Assembly (NCBI GenBank): GCA_947500035.1
Contig: CANMQP010000014.1
Span: 62,001-126,000, forward strand
DNA from: an uncultured Kiloniellaceae bacterium
GTDB lineage: Bacteria > Pseudomonadota > Alphaproteobacteria > Kiloniellales > Kiloniellaceae
Reading direction: 5' to 3'
DNA: 64,000 nucleotides
Shown here: one piece after another, positions 16,515-24,599 of the stretch
Layout of the letters: each line of letters begins with the position of its first letter
How positions within the stretch are numbered: position 1 is the stretch's first letter
Program-made: the position numbers and the translations under genes
The notes under the pieces: model-generated
Told to the model about the DNA's origin: nothing
Seen by the model: the letters and a program-made list of their open reading frames with translations, nothing else
Database searches by the model: none

Positions 16515-17336
16515 CTAGGCCGGTTGTAGGTCAAGCGACCACTTGCCCGTATGGATATCGAAGGGCACCGATAGATGTTCGTGCACAAGCTGCCAGCCGT
16601 CCTCTTTGAGGCGATAGCACGAGGTGTGGCGCACCCACATGTCGGTCGATCCGCCAGACGTGAATGTGCCCTTGTATCGGTTGAGGCTGTAGGCAAAGGC
16701 GGTACCGCCATCGGCGGAGACAACCAAGTCTTTCAGTTCGATGCTCACCGGCCCGTCAAAGTTATCGAACCATTCCTGCATGCGCTGTCGCATAGCAGAT
16801 GCATCCGTGTGACAGAGAGGATCGACTACGTCGAACATGAGCGCCGTGTTCGACACGGCTGACATCGTTCCGTCGCCATCTTTATCGCGAATGGCCTGGT
16901 AGCGATTATTGATAAGCTCTCGCACGGCTGTAGCTGGTTTGATGTCTTCGCTCTTCCATCGTCCGTGCCCGGCGGGCGGATCGCCAAAGAAAACCTCAAG
17001 GCTGAAGAGCAGGTCGTTGTGGAAGACAAATCGTTCTACGTTGTGAAATGCGTCTCCGGCGGTAGTCGGAAGTTCGTAGTGAACGAACGCAGTCTTGTCG
17101 TCCGTGACAATCTGCTTAAGCTTGTGACCCGTCAGTTGGTGATTACCGGGCCAGCATCGTTCCATGAAAGCATCGCTGTCGATCGCGTCGTCGTAGGGGC
17201 TGGTAAAGCGAAAATCGGGGTGCAACCGCTCCAGAAACCCGTTCGCGTCGTTCGCCCGATACGCATCGAAAATAGCCCGGACGAGTGTCTCGATCTTCAG
17301 CTGCTCAGCCACAGTGCCCTCTGCCAACCGATGCAA
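16515..17336 (-). CDS. Tandem NTF2/SnoaL-like domain protein
   Basis: A 273-residue protein made of two related halves, each a cone-shaped NTF2-like domain: residues about 10-125 (AIFDAYRANDANGFLERLHP) and 130-270 (INNRYQAIRDKDGDGTMSAV, ending GWQLVHEHLSVPFD). Such domains act as small-molecule isomerases, cyclases or binding proteins; no catalytic residues could be assigned. The first possible start is TTG 17336, while GTG 17312 has AGAGGG in front and may be the real one. It is divergent from an HxlR regulator across a 68-base region full of inverted repeats, so it is the likely target of that regulator. Confidence 0.7.
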   Translation of the reverse strand: MHRLAEGTVAEQLKIETLVRAIFDAYRANDANGFLERLHPDFRFTSPYDDAIDSDAFMERCWPGNHQLTGHKLKQIVTDDKTAFVHYELPTTAGDAFHNVERFVFHNDLLFSLEVFFGDPPAGHGRWKSEDIKPATAVRELINNRYQAIRDKDGDGTMSAVSNTALMFDVVDPLCHTDASAMRQRMQEWFDNFDGPVSIELKDLVVSADGGTAFAYSLNRYKGTFTSGGSTDMWVRHTSCYRLKEDGWQLVHEHLSVPFDIHTGKWSLDLQPA

Positions 17337-17338
17337 TT

Positions 17339-17392
17339 TTGCAAGTAGTTGGAATATGACTTAACTACTGCAATAATGCAACTAGTTTGTGT
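17339..17392. promoter_or_regulatory. Divergent control region with TTGCA-type inverted repeats
   Basis: TTGCA-A-GTAGTT (17339-17350) is mirrored by AACTAC-TGCAA (about 17362-17372), and TGCAACTAGTT (about 17378-17388) gives a third related half-site. The region separates the NTF2-like gene (minus) from the HxlR gene (plus) and is the obvious binding area for the HxlR protein. Confidence 0.5.
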
Positions 17393-17404
17393 TTGGAGGT
17401 GGTT

Positions 17405-17890
17405 TTGCCTGATCAACGTTCCGGATGCCCGATCAACTTGAGTGTCGAACTACTCGGCGATCGATGGAGTCTGGTCATTCTAAGAGATGTCATGTTTGGC
17501 GGTCGACGAACCTACGGCGCCCTCTTGACCCAATCAGACGAAGGTATCTCCACGAACCTGCTGGCGGATCGCTTAAAGAAGCTGGTCGCGGCGGGGATGC
17601 TCACCGCGTCCAGCGATCCGGATCATAGACAGAAGACCATCTATTTGCTCACCGAAAAGGCAATCACGCTGGTGCCGATCTTCGCACATCTCGGAGCTTG
17701 GGGGCGGCGCTGGCTTCCCGCCACGCCGCAATACTCTATTCGAGCCCAGCTCTTAGAGGAAGGCGGACCAGAAATGTGGGAGAGGTTTATGGACGATCTT
17801 CGTGTCGAGCATCTGGGAAAGAACTCGTTGCGGCCGGGGCCAACGGTCACAGAAGAGCTACAGGCAGCGTTCGACGCCATGGCCCGTTGA
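17405..17890 (+). CDS. HxlR family winged-helix regulator
   Basis: A 161-residue regulator. CPINLSVELLGDRWSLVILR is the HxlR signature, with the redox/thiol-candidate cysteine before the first helix. YGALLTQSDEGISTNLLADR forms the helix-turn-helix and the wing follows (DPDHRQKTIYLLTEK). A TTG start at 17405 fits GGAGGT (17395-17400); TTG 17387 upstream lacks a site. The C-terminal 55 residues extend beyond the minimal domain. It is divergent from the NTF2-like gene and probably controls it and itself. Confidence 0.85.
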   Translation: MPDQRSGCPINLSVELLGDRWSLVILRDVMFGGRRTYGALLTQSDEGISTNLLADRLKKLVAAGMLTASSDPDHRQKTIYLLTEKAITLVPIFAHLGAWGRRWLPATPQYSIRAQLLEEGGPEMWERFMDDLRVEHLGKNSLRPGPTVTEELQAAFDAMAR

Positions 17891-17982
17891 CGAGTTAGTC
17901 GGCCTGACCGTCCCCTGCCCCCCAAATGCTTGCGTTCCGGAATGTGGGCACAAACCACCGCCTCTAAAAGCGTAAGTTCGCC

Positions 17983-17994
17983 GAACGTACGTTC
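17983..17994. promoter_or_regulatory. Perfect 12-bp palindrome GAACGTACGTTC
   Basis: A TetR-operator-like perfect palindrome in the 154-base convergent gap between the HxlR gene (ends 17890) and tpm (ends 18045). No TetR gene adjoins it. It may be an orphan site or a remnant; nothing else is recognisable in this gap. Confidence 0.3.
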
Positions 17995-18044
17995 AGTCCG
18001 CACTGTCGTTGTCAGCGGGACCGAGATCCTGCAGCGGCACATCT

Positions 18045-18680
18045 CTACGGCCTCAGCAACCAGGCATTTTCCGTACCCATGCATCGTTCCGCCAAGGGGC
18101 CCGCGATTTCCGCAGACGCAACCGGCTCACGATCGTAGATGCCTTCGTAAAGCCGGTCGATCGCTTCGGCGGGAACCGAGAAAGGCGGTCCTTCGGTTTG
18201 GCTCTGATCATAGTCGAAGGTGATAAGAAACTGCGGCGCGTTTCCGGAAAGCTTCGCAAGATGATGCGTGTAGGATGTCCGCATCTGCTCGGGCATCGCA
18301 ACCAGCGCCGCCCGGTCGTAGATCGCATCGACCGGCCTCAGGAGCTCCTTGCTCAATTTGAAGAAATCGCCGGCGAAGAGCTCAATCGGCCCGGATCTGT
18401 AACGCCTCAGACCCCCGGTCCTGGAGACCTCCGCCTCAAGTCCGTTTTCAGCGAAAAAGGCTTCGACGGCCGTCTCGCTGAGTTCGATGCCGACAACGCG
18501 GCAACCCTGGGCGGCCAGCCATACGATGTCTTTGCTTTTGCCGCAGAGCGGAATGAAGACGCGGTCGCCCTCTTGGAGCGACAGGAGATGAAAGTGTTTT
18601 GAAAGTAGTGCGTTACCCTCGGCCTGATGAAACGCAATTTTGTTCTCTTGCCATCTCTGGTGCCAGAAATCCGGGTCCAT
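18045..18680 (-). CDS. tpm: Thiopurine S-methyltransferase family protein
   Basis: A 211-residue SAM-dependent methyltransferase of the bacterial TPMT type. It has the N-terminal MDPDFWHQRWQENKIAFHQ, the SAM motif VFIPLCGKSKDIVWLA, GIELSETAVEAFF, and the later YDRAALVAMPEQMR. The family methylates thiopurines and, in several bacteria, selenium and tellurium oxyanions, producing volatile methylated species. It is divergent from a MerR regulator with a SoxR-like operator in the shared promoter, suggesting inducible detoxification. The substrate is inferred only from the family. Confidence 0.88.
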   Translation of the reverse strand: MDPDFWHQRWQENKIAFHQAEGNALLSKHFHLLSLQEGDRVFIPLCGKSKDIVWLAAQGCRVVGIELSETAVEAFFAENGLEAEVSRTGGLRRYRSGPIELFAGDFFKLSKELLRPVDAIYDRAALVAMPEQMRTSYTHHLAKLSGNAPQFLITFDYDQSQTEGPPFSVPAEAIDRLYEGIYDREPVASAEIAGPLAERCMGTENAWLLRP

Positions 18681-18729
18681 TTTTTCCTCAAAGCTCTTGA
18701 TTTCAGATGTTGTCTTCGGACAAGCTACT

Positions 18730-18750
18730 ACTTCAAGTCAACTTGAGGTC
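18730..18750. promoter_or_regulatory. MerR-type operator with SoxR-box-like sequence
   Basis: ACTTCAAGTCAACTTGAGGT (18730-18749) is a near-perfect dyad closely matching the SoxR box form CCTCAAGTTAACTTGAGG. A second overlapping palindrome CTTGAGGTCAAG spans 18742-18753. The site lies 14 bases before the merR ATG, between merR and tpm, and probably serves both. Confidence 0.6.
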
Positions 18751-18763
18751 AAGAGAGAAATTG

Positions 18764-19207
18764 ATGAAATTCGAACTGGATATCGGCGAGGTCGCGAGAC
18801 GCTCGGGCCTGCCCGCCTCGACACTGCGATACTATGAAGAAAAGGGCCTCATCCAATCGAGCGGCCGCAAGGGCCTGCGGCGCGCATTCGAACCCGAGGT
18901 GCTCGATCAACTCGCGCTGATTACCCTGGGGCGCCTCGCACAGTTCAGACTCGAGGAGCTGCCTGCGATGCTGCCCGGCAAAAGCACCGCCACACTCGAC
19001 AGAACAAAGATCACCGCGAAAGCGGACGAGCTGGACCGGCGGATTGACGAACTCGCCGCGCTCAGCAAGATCCTGCGCCATGTTGCAAAATGCCGGGCCG
19101 AAACGCACTTCTCCTGCCCGCGCTTCAAGAAGCTGCTTCGCATCGCCTTCCGGCTCAGGGAAGACGACAAGAAACGGCATCCGGGCAAAGTGTCGAATGC
19201 GGCTTAG
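18764..19207 (+). CDS. MerR family transcriptional regulator
   Basis: A 147-residue regulator with the MerR winged helix: DIGEVARRSGLPASTLRYYE (residues 6-25), the KGLIQSSGRKGLRRAF wing, a long dimerisation helix, and a C-terminal sensor region with only two cysteines (KCRAETHFSCPRF, C-x7-C). This is unlike the four-cysteine iron-sulfur cluster motif of SoxR, so a thiol or metalloid signal is more likely. The start is set by AAGAGAGAAATTG just before ATG 18764. Its stop codon TAG lies inside the terminal repeat of the adjacent palindromic element, so the last residues may derive from that insertion. Confidence 0.82.
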   Translation: MKFELDIGEVARRSGLPASTLRYYEEKGLIQSSGRKGLRRAFEPEVLDQLALITLGRLAQFRLEELPAMLPGKSTATLDRTKITAKADELDRRIDELAALSKILRHVAKCRAETHFSCPRFKKLLRIAFRLREDDKKRHPGKVSNAA

Positions 19208-19545
19208 GTTGGGAACTCAAACTGTGGTCGTCAAGGCCGTCAAGGCATACGGGAGCTTAGGTTGGGAACTCATATTCTTTGACGGTCTTGACGACAAAAT
19301 TATGTTTTCTGGCAAGGAGTTAGGAACGGAGCGATGCCGTAACATCGTGCTTAGCCAGAATTGGACTGACGACACGACGCTGCCCAGAACTCATAATCTT
19401 GCCGCCCCTCTGGGGTCGTATTTTAGCAGGCTTTAGGGGCGTCGAACCCTCTCACCGGGCCGACAGGCCCGCTTTCGAGGCCTCTCCTGCCTAAAGTCTG
19501 TTAAAATACGATCAAGGCCATCAAGGAATAGGAGTCCTCAACCTA
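19205..19545. mobile_element. MITE-like palindromic element plus a truncated copy
   Basis: The full element spans 19260-19543 (284 bp) and is flanked by TA on both sides (19258-19259, 19544-19545). Its ends, 19260-19291 and 19512-19543, are inverted repeats matching at about 26 of 32 positions, beginning GGTTGGGAACTC and GGTTGAGGACTC. A second inner repeat pairs 19416-19437 with 19490-19511 (20 of 22), around a CGGGCC-GACA-GGCCCG hairpin (19456-19471). At 19207-19250 sits a deleted copy: one left end joined to a right-arm segment. No transposase is encoded. The element fills the gap between convergent merR and araC, and both genes end on a TAG within its flanking GCTTAG. Confidence 0.7.
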
Positions 19546-19547
19546 GT

Positions 19548-20456
19548 CTAAGCATCCAGCTGTATCGTCCCCTCCGGACCCCACTTTCGAAAGGCCGCGG
19601 GCGTCACGCCATAACGGCGCGAGAACATGCGGGTCAGGTGCGGCTGATCACTGAAGCCGCAGACCACGGCGATTTCCTTTGCCGGGCGCTGTGTCTCCGC
19701 CAGCAGGCGGCGCGCGCGTTCCAGCCGGCGTTCGGTCAAATAGGCGTAGGGCGGCTGGCCGATGCTTTCAGAAAAATGACGGGAGAAGGTGGAGATACTC
19801 AAATTCAGTTCTTTGGCGATCTCACCCAGTTCCAAGTGGCGGTGCAGGTTCACCTCGATGAACTCCAGCGCGCGGCTCCGCTGCGCGGCGGAAAGCTGGC
19901 CACGCCCGGCATTGCTGCTGACTCTGATGTCCGCGTAGTTGCGCAGCAGATGAATAACCAGCTGTCGCCCCACGGCTTCAATATAGAGATCGCTGCCGTG
20001 GGTCGGGCTGATGGCCTCCGAGGCAATGGTGCCGACCGCGCCGGTCAGCACCGGGTCGTCCGTGCGCAGAACGTCGTTGAGCGAGACCTCCTCGATCCCG
20101 CGCCCGGTAAACTCCCTGGCGATATTGGAGACGAAGTCCTGTGTCAGATAAACGTGCGTGACCGTCACGTCCTCGGTCCAGTGCCAGTGAGAAAGCTGCG
20201 AGCGGGTCAGGAGCGAGACCGCGCCGGGACGGCAGAGGGTTTCGGACCAGCGCCCGCTGAAACGCCGGCGCATGGGCGTGACCCCGGTCTGGTAAGATAC
20301 CAGCATATAGTCGCGCATCGCCGGTATCTCGACATCCTGTCCGTGATAGTCGTAGGCGCGCATGGAAAGACCTTTCCATCCCAGCCCGTCACTCTCGGCC
20401 AGCACCTCGCCCGGAACATATATCGGCAGGTCTTTGGGTGCGATCAGTTCGGACAC
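19548..20456 (-). CDS. AraC family regulator next to the Baeyer-Villiger monooxygenase operon
   Basis: A 302-residue AraC/XylS protein. The N-terminal 190 residues are a cupin-like sensor region. The C-terminal double helix-turn-helix spans about 198-298 (LGEIAKELNLSISTFSRHFS; then EIAVVCGFSDQPHLTRMFSR). GTG 20456 is preceded by AGGAGG at good spacing. It is divergent from the monooxygenase/hydrolase operon, and four direct repeats at 21-bp periodicity lie in between, consistent with it activating that operon. The final codons lie in the GCTTAG flank of the neighbouring palindromic element. Confidence 0.87.
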   Translation of the reverse strand: MSELIAPKDLPIYVPGEVLAESDGLGWKGLSMRAYDYHGQDVEIPAMRDYMLVSYQTGVTPMRRRFSGRWSETLCRPGAVSLLTRSQLSHWHWTEDVTVTHVYLTQDFVSNIAREFTGRGIEEVSLNDVLRTDDPVLTGAVGTIASEAISPTHGSDLYIEAVGRQLVIHLLRNYADIRVSSNAGRGQLSAAQRSRALEFIEVNLHRHLELGEIAKELNLSISTFSRHFSESIGQPPYAYLTERRLERARRLLAETQRPAKEIAVVCGFSDQPHLTRMFSRRYGVTPAAFRKWGPEGTIQLDA

Positions 20457-20560
20457 GCTCTTCCTCCTTGAACTCGGCCACGCTGCCGATCCCCGGCACT
20501 CAGACTAACGCGCGAAAGCGAAATTTAACAATGAAACCCTGAATGCGAGCGCTGCCCTGC

Positions 20561-20640
20561 CCGGATCCTTCAAAGAAAATCCCGGAAGCTTCAAAAAAAT
20601 GCCCGGTTCCTTCAAGCAACCGGCAGGCTTCCTTCAAGAT
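20561..20640. repeat. Four direct repeats phased at 21 bp upstream of the monooxygenase operon
   Basis: The core CTTCAA occurs at 20568, 20589, 20610 and 20632, that is at 21, 21 and 22-bp steps. The first three copies are each led by CCGG (CCGGATCCTTCAA, CCGGAAGCTTCAA, CCGGTTCCTTCAA). Direct repeats spaced by two helical turns are how AraC proteins usually bind, and the araC gene faces away from this region. Start codon 20698 and its GGGAGG lie about 60 bases downstream. Confidence 0.7.
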
Positions 20641-20697
20641 CGAATGCACCGGCCCTTCTATCCTGCTCCCAGAAAAAAAACGTAAGGGAGGAAATCA

Positions 20698-22335
20698 ATG
20701 ACCAAGAAAAATGGCGGTGCAGTTGAAGAGGGCGCGGTTGAAGTGAAAGAGCTCGACGCGCTTGTAATAGGCGCCGGTGTGGCCGGACTCTACCAGCTTC
20801 ACATGCTGCGCAAGATGGGCTTGAAGGTCCGCGCTTATGACACCGCGTCGGGGCCGGGCGGAACCTGGTTCTGGAACTGCTACCCGGGCGCCAAGTTCGA
20901 CTCTGAAGCCTATATCTATCAGTACTTTTTTGACGAGGATCTCTACAAGAACTGGACCTGGAGCTGCCGCTTTCCTGGCCAGCCCGAGATCGAGCGCTGG
21001 ATGAATTATATCGCGGACTCGCTGGATCTGCGCCAGGATATCCAGTTCGAAACCACCATCGAAAGCGCGGCGTGGCAGGAGGAGACGGGCCGCTGGCGGG
21101 TGACCACCGACCAGGGCGAAGTCATCGACACCCAGTTCCTGATCACCTGCTGCGGGATGCTGTCGGCTCCGATGGAAACGGTCTTCGAAGGACAGGAGAG
21201 CTTCAAAGGCCGGATCTTCCATACTTCGCGCTGGCCCCGCGAGGAGGTCGCTCTTGCTGGCAAACGCGTCGGTGTCGTGGGCATCGGCGCCACCGGTATC
21301 CAGGTCATTCAGACCATCGCCGACAAAGTCGATCACCTGACGGTCTTCGTGCGCACGCCGCAATATGTGCTGCCCATGAAGAACCCGGACTTCGCGGGAG
21401 ACGGCGCGGCCTACAAAGCCCGCTTCGACGAGTTGAAGGAAACGCTGCCCAACACCTTCACCGGCTTCGAATATGACTTCGGCCCGAGCTGGAGCGAGCT
21501 GACACCTGAGGAACGGCGCGCGCGGCTGGAGGAGATTCACGCCGACGGGTCGCTGAAACTCTGGCTCGCCTCCTTCGCCGAGATGTTCTTCGATGAAGCG
21601 GTCAGCGAGGAGGTTTCCGAATTCGTGCGCGAAAAAATGCGCGCGCGGCTGCAGGACGAAACGCTCTGCGATCTTCTGATCCCGACCGACTACGGCTTCG
21701 GGACCCATCGGGTGCCGCTGGAGAGCGGCTACCTGGAGGTCTACCGCCAGCCCAATGTCAGCACCGTCAACTGCCGCGAAAATCCGATCGCGCGCGTGGT
21801 GCCCGAAGGGATCGAGCTTGCCGACGGCAGCCTCTGCGAACTCGACGTCATCGTGCTGGCCACCGGCTTCGACGCGGGCACCGGGGCGCTGACGCGGATC
21901 GACATCCGGGGACGGAACGGGGACTCCCTGAAGGAAGAATGGGGACACGAGATCCGCACCACTATGGGCCTTCAGATACACGGTTTTCCCAATTTGTTCA
22001 CCACGGCTGTTCCCCTGGCCCCTTCGGCGGCACTCTGCAACATGACCACCTGCCTCGCTCAGCAGGCCGAGTGGATCGCGGACTGCATCGGCTATCTGCG
22101 CAGCCAGGGCAAGAGCGTGATCGAGCCCACTGCCGAGACCGAAGCGGCCTGGGTCGCCCATCACGACGAAACCGCGAACGCGACACTCTTCGCCAAGACG
22201 ACCTCGTGGTATCTTGGCTCCAACGTGCCCGGCAAACCGCGCCGCATGCTCTCCTACACCGGCGGCGTGGGTACCTACCGCAAGAAATGCGCCGAGGTTG
22301 CCGCAGAGGGTTACCAGGGTTTCGCCATGCAGTAA
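20698..22335 (+). CDS. Baeyer-Villiger-type flavin monooxygenase
   Basis: A 545-residue FAD/NADPH enzyme. It has the FAD loop [10 protein letters not shown] (25-30 glycines), [20 protein letters not shown], the Baeyer-Villiger fingerprint [12 protein letters not shown] (169-180), and the NADPH loop VGIGATGIQ (195-200). It inserts oxygen next to a ketone carbonyl to give an ester or lactone. Its length is that of cyclohexanone-monooxygenase-like enzymes. The next gene encodes a serine hydrolase able in principle to open the ester product, making a two-step ketone-cleaving unit. Start is ATG 20698 with GGGAGG upstream; likely activated by the divergent AraC protein. Confidence 0.92.
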   Translation: MTKKNGGAVEEGAVEVKELDALVIGAGVAGLYQLHMLRKMGLKVRAYDTASGPGGTWFWNCYPGAKFDSEAYIYQYFFDEDLYKNWTWSCRFPGQPEIERWMNYIADSLDLRQDIQFETTIESAAWQEETGRWRVTTDQGEVIDTQFLITCCGMLSAPMETVFEGQESFKGRIFHTSRWPREEVALAGKRVGVVGIGATGIQVIQTIADKVDHLTVFVRTPQYVLPMKNPDFAGDGAAYKARFDELKETLPNTFTGFEYDFGPSWSELTPEERRARLEEIHADGSLKLWLASFAEMFFDEAVSEEVSEFVREKMRARLQDETLCDLLIPTDYGFGTHRVPLESGYLEVYRQPNVSTVNCRENPIARVVPEGIELADGSLCELDVIVLATGFDAGTGALTRIDIRGRNGDSLKEEWGHEIRTTMGLQIHGFPNLFTTAVPLAPSAALCNMTTCLAQQAEWIADCIGYLRSQGKSVIEPTAETEAAWVAHHDETANATLFAKTTSWYLGSNVPGKPRRMLSYTGGVGTYRKKCAEVAAEGYQGFAMQ

Positions 22336-22400
22336 TCAACCGGTCCCGGCGCGCAAAAAGAAACCGCACGCGACAGCCGGGACCAAGGGAGGAAAAGACG

Positions 22401-23609
22401 ATGACCGACGGAAATTGGAAAGAGCCGCTCGACAGCATTCTGGACCGGGTGACGGCGGGCCCGGACGAGGCCCGCGTCCCGGGCGTGGTCGCCATGGTGA
22501 CGGATCGAAACGGCAATATCTACGAAGGGGCCCGCGGCCTGCGCAGCCTGGGCGGGGAGGAAGCGATGACCGGCGATACGGTCTTCGCCATCTTCTCCAC
22601 CACCAAAGCCATCGGCGGCACGGCGGTGATGCAGTGCGTCGAGGAAGGGCTGCTCGACCTCGACGCCCCGGCCCGGGACTACGCGCCGGAGATCGGTGAA
22701 CTGATGGTGCTCGAAGGCTTCGACGATGATAGCGCTCCCCGGCTGCGAAAGCCCAAGACCGAGATCACGACCCGGCAGCTGATGCTGCATACCGCCGGGC
22801 TGGGATACGACTTCTTCAACGCGCACTATCTGCGCATGGCGCAGGAGCACGGCCAGCCCTCGGTGGTGAGCTGTACCAGGGCATCGCTGAAAACGCCGCT
22901 GCTGTTCGACCCGGGTGAGAAGTGGGAATACGGCAGCAACATGGACTGGGCCGGGCAAGTGGTCGAGGGCATCCGCGGCAAACGGCTCGGCGAGGTTCTG
23001 CGGGAGCGGGTCTTCGCGCCCCTCGGCATCACGGATATGGCCTTCACCCGCGACGACGACATGAAGGCGCGCACCGCGAGCATCCATGCCCGCGGCGAGG
23101 ACGGCAGCCTGACACCCATGGACTTCGCCCTGCCCGACAATCCGGAGGTCGATATGGCGGGCCACGGTCTCTATGCATCGGTCGGCGAATACATGAAGTT
23201 CATCCGCATGTGGCTGAACGACGGCATGGGCCCGAACGGGCCGGTGCTGAAAAGGGAAACGGTCGAGCAGGCCGTGCGCAACGGCCTCCAGCCGCATCAG
23301 AAGGTCGGCATGCTGCCGGGGGTGATCCCGGCGCTCTCGAACGATGCGGAGTTCTTCCCCGGCCTGAAGAAAAGCTGGTCCTACAGCTTCATGGTCAACG
23401 ATGAGGAGGCCCCGACCGGGCGCCCCGCCGGGGCCATCGGCTGGGCCGGACTGGCGAACCTCTTTTACTGGATCGACCGGCAGAACGGCCTGGGCGGCTT
23501 CTGGGCGACACAGATCCTGCCCTTCGGCGACCCGGTTTCCTTCACCGGCTATCTGGATTTCGAAACCGCCGCCTACGACAGCCTGAAACAGACAGCAGCC
23601 GCCGCCTGA
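22401..23609 (+). CDS. Serine hydrolase of the class C beta-lactamase/esterase fold
   Basis: A 402-residue cytoplasmic (no signal peptide) hydrolase. The nucleophile motif S-x-x-K is FSTTK (Ser66-Lys69), and YGSN provides the Y-x-N element near residue 176. The family includes EstB-type esterases and D-aminopeptidases. Being second in the operon after a Baeyer-Villiger monooxygenase, it probably hydrolyses the ester or lactone made there. ATG 22401 has GGGAGG nine bases upstream. The frame is open much further upstream inside the monooxygenase gene but that part is not coding-like. Confidence 0.85.
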   Translation: MTDGNWKEPLDSILDRVTAGPDEARVPGVVAMVTDRNGNIYEGARGLRSLGGEEAMTGDTVFAIFSTTKAIGGTAVMQCVEEGLLDLDAPARDYAPEIGELMVLEGFDDDSAPRLRKPKTEITTRQLMLHTAGLGYDFFNAHYLRMAQEHGQPSVVSCTRASLKTPLLFDPGEKWEYGSNMDWAGQVVEGIRGKRLGEVLRERVFAPLGITDMAFTRDDDMKARTASIHARGEDGSLTPMDFALPDNPEVDMAGHGLYASVGEYMKFIRMWLNDGMGPNGPVLKRETVEQAVRNGLQPHQKVGMLPGVIPALSNDAEFFPGLKKSWSYSFMVNDEEAPTGRPAGAIGWAGLANLFYWIDRQNGLGGFWATQILPFGDPVSFTGYLDFETAAYDSLKQTAAAA

Positions 23610-23631
23610 GCGCAGACTGTTCGCTTTTGAC

Positions 23632-23663
23632 GGAGGGCCGCACCACCAAGGTGGCGGCCCTCC
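23632..23663 (+). terminator. Strong hairpin after the monooxygenase/hydrolase operon
   Basis: GGAGGGCCGC (23632-23641) pairs with GCGGCCCTCC (23654-23663), extended by ACC/GGT. It starts 22 bases after the hydrolase stop. The following bases are C-rich, not T-rich, so termination may need Rho or the hairpin may protect the mRNA end. Confidence 0.55.
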
Positions 23664-23854
23664 CCGTCCCGTATACGCTTCGCCATACCAAAGCCGGAAC
23701 AGGCGGGTGGATCGCTCCGGCGGCGGCGTCTTGCGATCACACCCGAAGCACTCTTGCCTCCGTCGACTGACGGCCGACTCATTGATGCACGTCAAACCCA
23801 AAACCCCACTGCTCCGCTATGCTTTACCTATCAAAACCAACTAAGGGAGGTGGT

Positions 23855-24301
23855 ATGTTTAAGAATATCGTGGTCGGTGTCGATGGCTCGGAAACCTCTG
23901 AAGTTGCGCTCCGCCTGGCCTGTGATCTGGCCGGAAAGTACGCTTCGGAAATCCATCTCGTCCACACGCCGCAACCCCATACGGTGGCCTTCGCGTTGGG
24001 GGCGACCATGGGCTACCATGCCGCAACCACCATGCCCTCCCCCGAGGAAGTCCGCGAGGCCGCCGAAAAGGTTCTGAACGCGAGCAAGGCTGTCGCAAAA
24101 GACCTCGGCCTGGAGATCACGCAGATCCGCGCGGAACGCGGCGACCCCGCCGAGCAGATCATCGCCTGCGCCGAGGACTGCGGCGCAGACCTCATCGTCA
24201 CCGGACGCCGCGGCCTGGGCGGTATCGGCTCTCTGGTGCTCGGCAGCACGACCCAGAAGGTCAATCACCTGGCCAAGTGCGCCTGTCTGTCGGTGGTGTG
24301 A
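23855..24301 (+). CDS. Universal stress protein (UspA family)
   Basis: A 148-residue single-domain Usp. It starts MFKNIVVGVDGSETSEVALR and ends with the ATP-binding segment IVTGRRGLGGIGSLVLGSTT, including the G-x2-G-x9-G(S/T) pattern of nucleotide-binding Usp proteins. It is preceded by GGGAGGTGGT. It stands as a single gene; its role in stress survival is known for the family, but no specific trigger is visible. Confidence 0.9.
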   Translation: MFKNIVVGVDGSETSEVALRLACDLAGKYASEIHLVHTPQPHTVAFALGATMGYHAATTMPSPEEVREAAEKVLNASKAVAKDLGLEITQIRAERGDPAEQIIACAEDCGADLIVTGRRGLGGIGSLVLGSTTQKVNHLAKCACLSVV

Positions 24302-24599
24302 GCTTGGCGGCTGGCTTGAGTTCCGCGCTGGCTTAAGTTCCTGCCCAATGATAGCCTGAAAAAGTGCGTCCGGAAGCATCGGTGTGTTACGTCGAACCCT
24401 CTGCAGAAAGCGGCGGACATTGCGATCGCTGCGGCAAGGAGTCGCGCAACAGGATCCCGAGTTTCCGCCCCGCGCCTTGCCCCACGCTTTCCCCCTCGGT
24501 GCGCGACGGCGCCCAGCCACGCTGTTTTCCGCTTTTTACCCATTGAAACCCTTAGATCCTGTCCCCAAAACTCTTTAGACACTCAAAAAGGATCACCGC
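24302..24599. other. Gap with no recognisable gene
   Basis: About 300 bases between the Usp gene and the membrane-anchored protein. Open frames on both strands lack family resemblance. A short imperfect repeat (GGCTTGAGTTCC, GGCTTAAGTTCC) occurs near 24315-24342. No terminator with a T tract or clear promoter was found. Confidence 0.4.

Noticed and set aside
14885-16609. Long second frame (574 codons) over the TRAP permease gene
   Set aside because: Arg/His/Gly-rich composition without motifs; it is a shadow of the permease in a GC-rich gene.
18764-19207. Calling the MerR protein SoxR
   Set aside because: Although the operator resembles a SoxR box, the four-cysteine cluster motif of SoxR is absent; only two widely spaced cysteines are present.
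20561-20640. CRISPR-like array from four short repeats
   Set aside because: The conserved core is only about 6-13 bases with 21-bp periodicity and spacer-like parts are too short; it fits regulator binding sites.
22311-23801. Minus-strand 496-codon frame opposite the serine hydrolase
   Set aside because: No recognisable domain, and it covers a gene with clear S-x-x-K and Y-x-N motifs on the other strand.
24265-24582. 105-codon minus-strand frame in the gap after the Usp gene
   Set aside because: Basic, low-complexity composition with no ribosome-binding site or recognisable motif; it also overlaps the Usp 3' end.
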